Shown: positions 8,019-10,210 of the stretch, piece by piece
Numbering within the stretch: the first letter of the stretch is position 1
How the letters are laid out: the number at the start of each line of letters is the position of its first letter
Source: Enterocloster lavalensis
GTDB taxonomy: Bacteria; Bacillota; Clostridia; Lachnospirales; Lachnospiraceae
Assembly (NCBI RefSeq): GCF_902364025.1
Contig: NZ_CABJCG010000041.1
Span: 1-10,210 of the forward strand
Length of the DNA: 10,210 bases
Direction: 5' to 3'
The notes under the pieces: generated by a model
The model's input: only the letters and a program-made list of their open reading frames with translations
Database searches by the model: none
What the model was told of the DNA's origin: nothing
Program-made: the position numbers and the translations under genes

Positions 8019-9117
8019 AACGATTGCAAGCCCGGTGAATCTGGGCGGGCTTGTGTTGAAAAACAGGATTATCTTCGCGCCCACCTCATTTGGCCTGCCC
8101 GAAGAACGTCTTTTGGAGAGACTGCGGCGCATCGCGGCGGGCGGCTGCGCTATGATTATCGTCGGGGATGTGCCCGCCGGGCGCTCGCCCTTCGGCTCTC
8201 TCTACAGCGCCAGAGGGTTTGCCCGGTACCGCCGTCTGTGCGAGGCCGTCCACCGGGAGGGCTGTTTGATTTGCGCCCAGCTGCACCAGTCGGACAGCGA
8301 TTTGGCGGGAATGGTTCGTTACCTGCCGGGCGTTTTGACAAAGCGGTATTCCATGGATCAGCTCCGGGAGCTTTTAAACCAGCGGGTCGGCCCCTATATC
8401 TCGTCTCTGCCCGCCGAGAAGGTTGCGGGGATCACCGCTTCCTTCGGCTCAGCGGCCGTGTTGGCGGCAAAGGCAGGCTTTGATATGGTACAGGTCCACG
8501 GCGACCGGATGTGCGGCAGCTTTGCCTCTCCTCTCTTCAACCGCCGCCAGGACCGGTACGGCGCAAGCGTAGTCAACCGGGCGCGTTTTGCGGTGGAAGC
8601 CGTGACGTCAATCCGCAGCAGCATGCCGGACATGCCCATTGATTTCAAGCTGGCCGTGCGCCAGGAGGAGCCTCATTACGGCAACGCCGGTATGCTTGTG
8701 GAGGAACTGCCGGTTCTGATTCCACTGCTGGAGCAGGCCGGGGTGACCAGCTTTCATGTAGCCCTTGCCGATCACTCCCGGCTGTCCGATACGATCCCGC
8801 CGGCAAATCATCCTTATTTTTCCAGCCAGGGCTGTTTCCTGCGCTATGCAGATGAGGTCCGGAGCCTTACCCGCCTGCCGGTGTGCGGGGTGGGCGGATT
8901 GACGGACCCGGACTTTGTGGAGGAACAGTTAAAAAGCGGGCGCATCGACTGCGCAGCCATGAGCCGCCAGCTCCTGGCCGATCCGGACTGGCCCAGGAAA
9001 GTGACGGAAGGAAATGCCGATGCCGTGCGGCAGTGCGTTCGCTGCAACCGCGACTGCCTGGGCGGGATCCAGAGGCACGAGGGCGTGCACTGTGTGTTTG
9101 ACCGGGAACAGGTATGA
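8008..9117 (+). CDS. bilR: Bilirubin reductase BilR, Old Yellow Enzyme-like flavoprotein with 4Fe-4S motif
   Basis: A 369-residue TIM-barrel flavin oxidoreductase. It has the family opening ASPVNLGGLVLKNRI (7-21), a barrel active-site strand with VHGDRMCGSF (163-172) then SPLFNRRQDRYG (174-185), and the phosphate-binding end VGGLTDP...MSRQLLADP (295-326). Ordinary relatives carry His-x-x-His/Asn-Gly-Tyr here; the HGDR sequence, with Asp166 and Arg167 at this start, is the signature I recall for gut BilR, which reduces bilirubin to urobilinogen. Cys343, 346, 350 and 362 have the C-x2-C-x3-C-x11-C spacing of the 4Fe-4S site in 2,4-dienoyl-CoA reductase. The C-terminal FAD/NAD(P)H domains of that enzyme are absent, so this is the short form that likely depends on a partner. 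The ATG at 8008 follows GGAAGGAG and overlaps bilQ by 11 nt; a GTG 7 codons earlier has no ribosome site. Confidence 0.88.
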   Translation: MGYETIASPVNLGGLVLKNRIIFAPTSFGLPEERLLERLRRIAAGGCAMIIVGDVPAGRSPFGSLYSARGFARYRRLCEAVHREGCLICAQLHQSDSDLAGMVRYLPGVLTKRYSMDQLRELLNQRVGPYISSLPAEKVAGITASFGSAAVLAAKAGFDMVQVHGDRMCGSFASPLFNRRQDRYGASVVNRARFAVEAVTSIRSSMPDMPIDFKLAVRQEEPHYGNAGMLVEELPVLIPLLEQAGVTSFHVALADHSRLSDTIPPANHPYFSSQGCFLRYADEVRSLTRLPVCGVGGLTDPDFVEEQLKSGRIDCAAMSRQLLADPDWPRKVTEGNADAVRQCVRCNRDCLGGIQRHEGVHCVFDREQV

Positions 9118-9142
9118 TTTCATTGATTTGGAGGTGTTCTGT

Positions 9143-9688
9143 ATGACATATGCGATTATTTACAGCAGCCGCACCGGGAACACGAAGCTGCTGGCAGATG
9201 GAATCCGCAGCGTTTTACCGGCGGAAACCTGTATGTACTTCGGACCGGTTTCCGGGGCGGGGAGAGAGGCCGCGCGGGCCGATGTGGTGTTCGCCGGATT
9301 CTGGACGGATAAGGGGTCCTGCGATGAGGGGATGGCGGAATTTCTGCGCGGGATTGTGGGAAAGGATGTATTTTTGTTTGGAACGGCGGGATTTGGAGGG
9401 AGCGGGGAATATTTTTCGAGAATTATGGGGAATGTTGGAAAATATTTGGATGAGTCATGCCGCCTGACAGGAACGTTCATGTGCCAGGGACAAATGCAAC
9501 CGGCGGTGCGGGAACGATATGAGGGGATGGTTGGTATGGGCGGGGATGGAAATAGGGTACGGGAAATGATTGAGAATTATGACAGAGCTCTGGGGCATCC
9601 GAATGAAGGGGATGTGGAGAGGGTGAAACGGGAAGTGAGGCGGGTTGCGAATGGATGGGGGGAGAATGTTTTTTTGGGGAGGGGGTAA
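9143..9688 (+). CDS. bilS: Flavodoxin-like protein BilS
   Basis: A 181-residue flavodoxin-fold protein. The phosphate-binding loop SSRTGNT (8-14) follows the first strand, and a second flavin-contact loop is visible in FGTAGFGGSGEYF (79-91). The segment FMCQGQMQPAVRERYE (112-126) and the C-terminal HPNEGD (152-157) are, as I recall, features of the flavodoxin-family group found beside bilR. It follows bilR by 25 bp with GGAGG (9130-9134) before the ATG, so it is co-transcribed. In short-form bil operons BilS supports BilR activity, probably by passing electrons or flavin because BilR lacks its own reductase domain; that mechanism is inferred. The last third shifts to G-rich codons (AGG, GGG). 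Confidence 0.85.
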   Translation: MTYAIIYSSRTGNTKLLADGIRSVLPAETCMYFGPVSGAGREAARADVVFAGFWTDKGSCDEGMAEFLRGIVGKDVFLFGTAGFGGSGEYFSRIMGNVGKYLDESCRLTGTFMCQGQMQPAVRERYEGMVGMGGDGNRVREMIENYDRALGHPNEGDVERVKREVRRVANGWGENVFLGRG

Positions 9689-9807
9689 TTGGCTGGTGGA
9701 TTGGCTGGTTTGGATTGATTTTGATTGATTATTGATCGATTTTGGGGTATTCTGTGTGCAGGAGATTGGGGACGGGCGGGAAAATAGGTATGGGAGGATG
9801 GGCTGTT
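9689..9807 (+). promoter_or_regulatory. bilS-distal spacer with repeats and a possible weak promoter
   Basis: This 119-bp gap has no terminator. It begins with a repeated ATTGGCTGGT (9688-9697 and 9699-9708) and runs into a GATT-rich tract (about 9712-9743). TTGATT (9725-9730), 17 bp and TATTCT (9748-9753) make a passable promoter about 55 bp before the next gene. The low-complexity context makes chance similarity likely. Confidence 0.3.
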
Positions 9808-10020
9808 ATGGTTTGGAGTATGATCTGGGGTATTGTGTTTATCGCAATCGGCGTTTTTGCATTTTTGAAACCGGAAGTGATATGGAAGCTGACGGAACAA
9901 TGGAAATCCAGCTATGCAGATGAACCGTCCGAGTTGTATCGGTTTAGTACAAAATTGGGCGGTGTTATATTTGTGGGGATTGGAGTTGCAGCGGTGGTTT
10001 TGTCGCTTTGGTGGGAATGA
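9808..10020 (+). CDS. Small two-helix membrane protein, DUF6199-like
   Basis: A 70-residue protein with two hydrophobic helices, about residues 3-20 (WSMIWGIVFIAIGVFAFL) and 50-67, joined by a polar loop with KPEVIWKLTEQWKS (21-34) and EPSELYRFSTKLGG (39-52). The Pro, Trp, Thr-Glu-x-Trp-Lys and Pro-Ser-x-x-Tyr pattern resembles small proteins annotated as DUF6199; function unknown. I chose the ATG at 9808 because GGGAGG (9792-9797) precedes it; ATGs at 9790 and 9742 in the same frame would add a polar, non-hydrophobic N-terminus. It lies 119 bp after bilS on the same strand with no terminator between, and a strong terminator follows, so it may be the last gene of the bil transcript. A role in bilirubin metabolism is not indicated by the sequence. 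Confidence 0.7.
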   Translation: MVWSMIWGIVFIAIGVFAFLKPEVIWKLTEQWKSSYADEPSELYRFSTKLGGVIFVGIGVAAVVLSLWWE

Positions 10021-10050
10021 ATAGAATTGGTTGAAATGATGAGGGGAAAT

Positions 10051-10096
10051 AAAAGAACTGCTAACTGCGGGATGCGGGAGTTAGCAGTTCTTTTTT
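10051..10096 (+). terminator. Strong intrinsic terminator
   Basis: A perfect 16-bp stem (AAAAGAACTGCTAACT with AGTTAGCAGTTCTTTT) closes a 12-nt G-rich loop and runs into six T residues, 30 bp after the stop of the small membrane protein. It should end the bilQRS transcript. The A-run on its left side gives a T-rich tail on the other strand, so it may also stop transcription coming from the right. Confidence 0.93.
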
Positions 10097-10210
10097 GGTG
10101 TGAGGGGATTGTGAGAGGATGATGGGGTGGGGGGAGAGAAACTTTAATTTCAATTTGGAGTATGTGAAAGTTTTTCTGTAAATAAGGTTTTATAAGGTCT
10201 TCTATGGTAA

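Noticed and set aside
9014..9142. Longer N-terminus of BilS overlapping bilR
   Set aside because: The extra 43 residues are a shadow of the BilR cysteine region; the flavodoxin fold begins at MTYAIIYSSRTGNT, preceded by GGAGG.

Overview
The window looks like a chromosomal segment from a gut Clostridia bacterium, most likely Lachnospiraceae. The evidence is strong AGGAGG-type ribosome binding sites, a Gram-positive lipoprotein binding protein, RapZ, and a bilQRS-type bilirubin-reduction locus of the kind known from gut clostridia. The species cannot be fixed from the sequence. No rRNA, tRNA, insertion sequence or CRISPR array was seen.

Left two thirds (162-7226, minus strand): one compact run of six genes, read from right to left. 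They are a lipoprotein solute-binding protein, a fused two-domain permease and an ATPase (an AfuABC/FbpABC-type importer), then an OmpR-family response regulator, a PhoR/WalK-like histidine kinase and rapZ. Gaps are 69, 1 and 24 bp, then an 8-bp overlap, then 1 bp, so they probably form one operon. A near-consensus promoter (TTGACA, 17 bp, TAATAT) lies before the binding-protein gene. Four hexamers spaced exactly 11 bp apart lie just downstream of its -10 box and look like an OmpR/PhoB-type operator, plausibly for the response regulator of the same operon. A GC-rich hairpin between the binding-protein and permease genes may set their relative expression. The left 161 bp hold several adjacent inverted repeats but no gene I can recognise.

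Centre (about 7227-7568): a divergent intergenic region. It carries the leftward transporter promoter, a rightward promoter embedded in two near-identical palindromes (the likely operator of the MarR regulator), and an A/G-rich stretch between them in which I see no gene.

Right third (7569-10020, plus strand): bilQ (MarR repressor), bilR (Old Yellow Enzyme-like bilirubin reductase with the HGDR motif and a 4Fe-4S cysteine motif) and bilS (flavodoxin-like). bilR overlaps the end of bilQ, and bilS follows bilR after 25 bp. A 70-residue two-helix membrane protein resembling the DUF6199 family follows, then a strong intrinsic terminator (10051-10096). The likely model is that BilQ represses the operon, BilR reduces bilirubin towards urobilinogen, and BilS supports BilR, probably with electrons or flavin. 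The last ~110 bp after the terminator hold nothing I can name.
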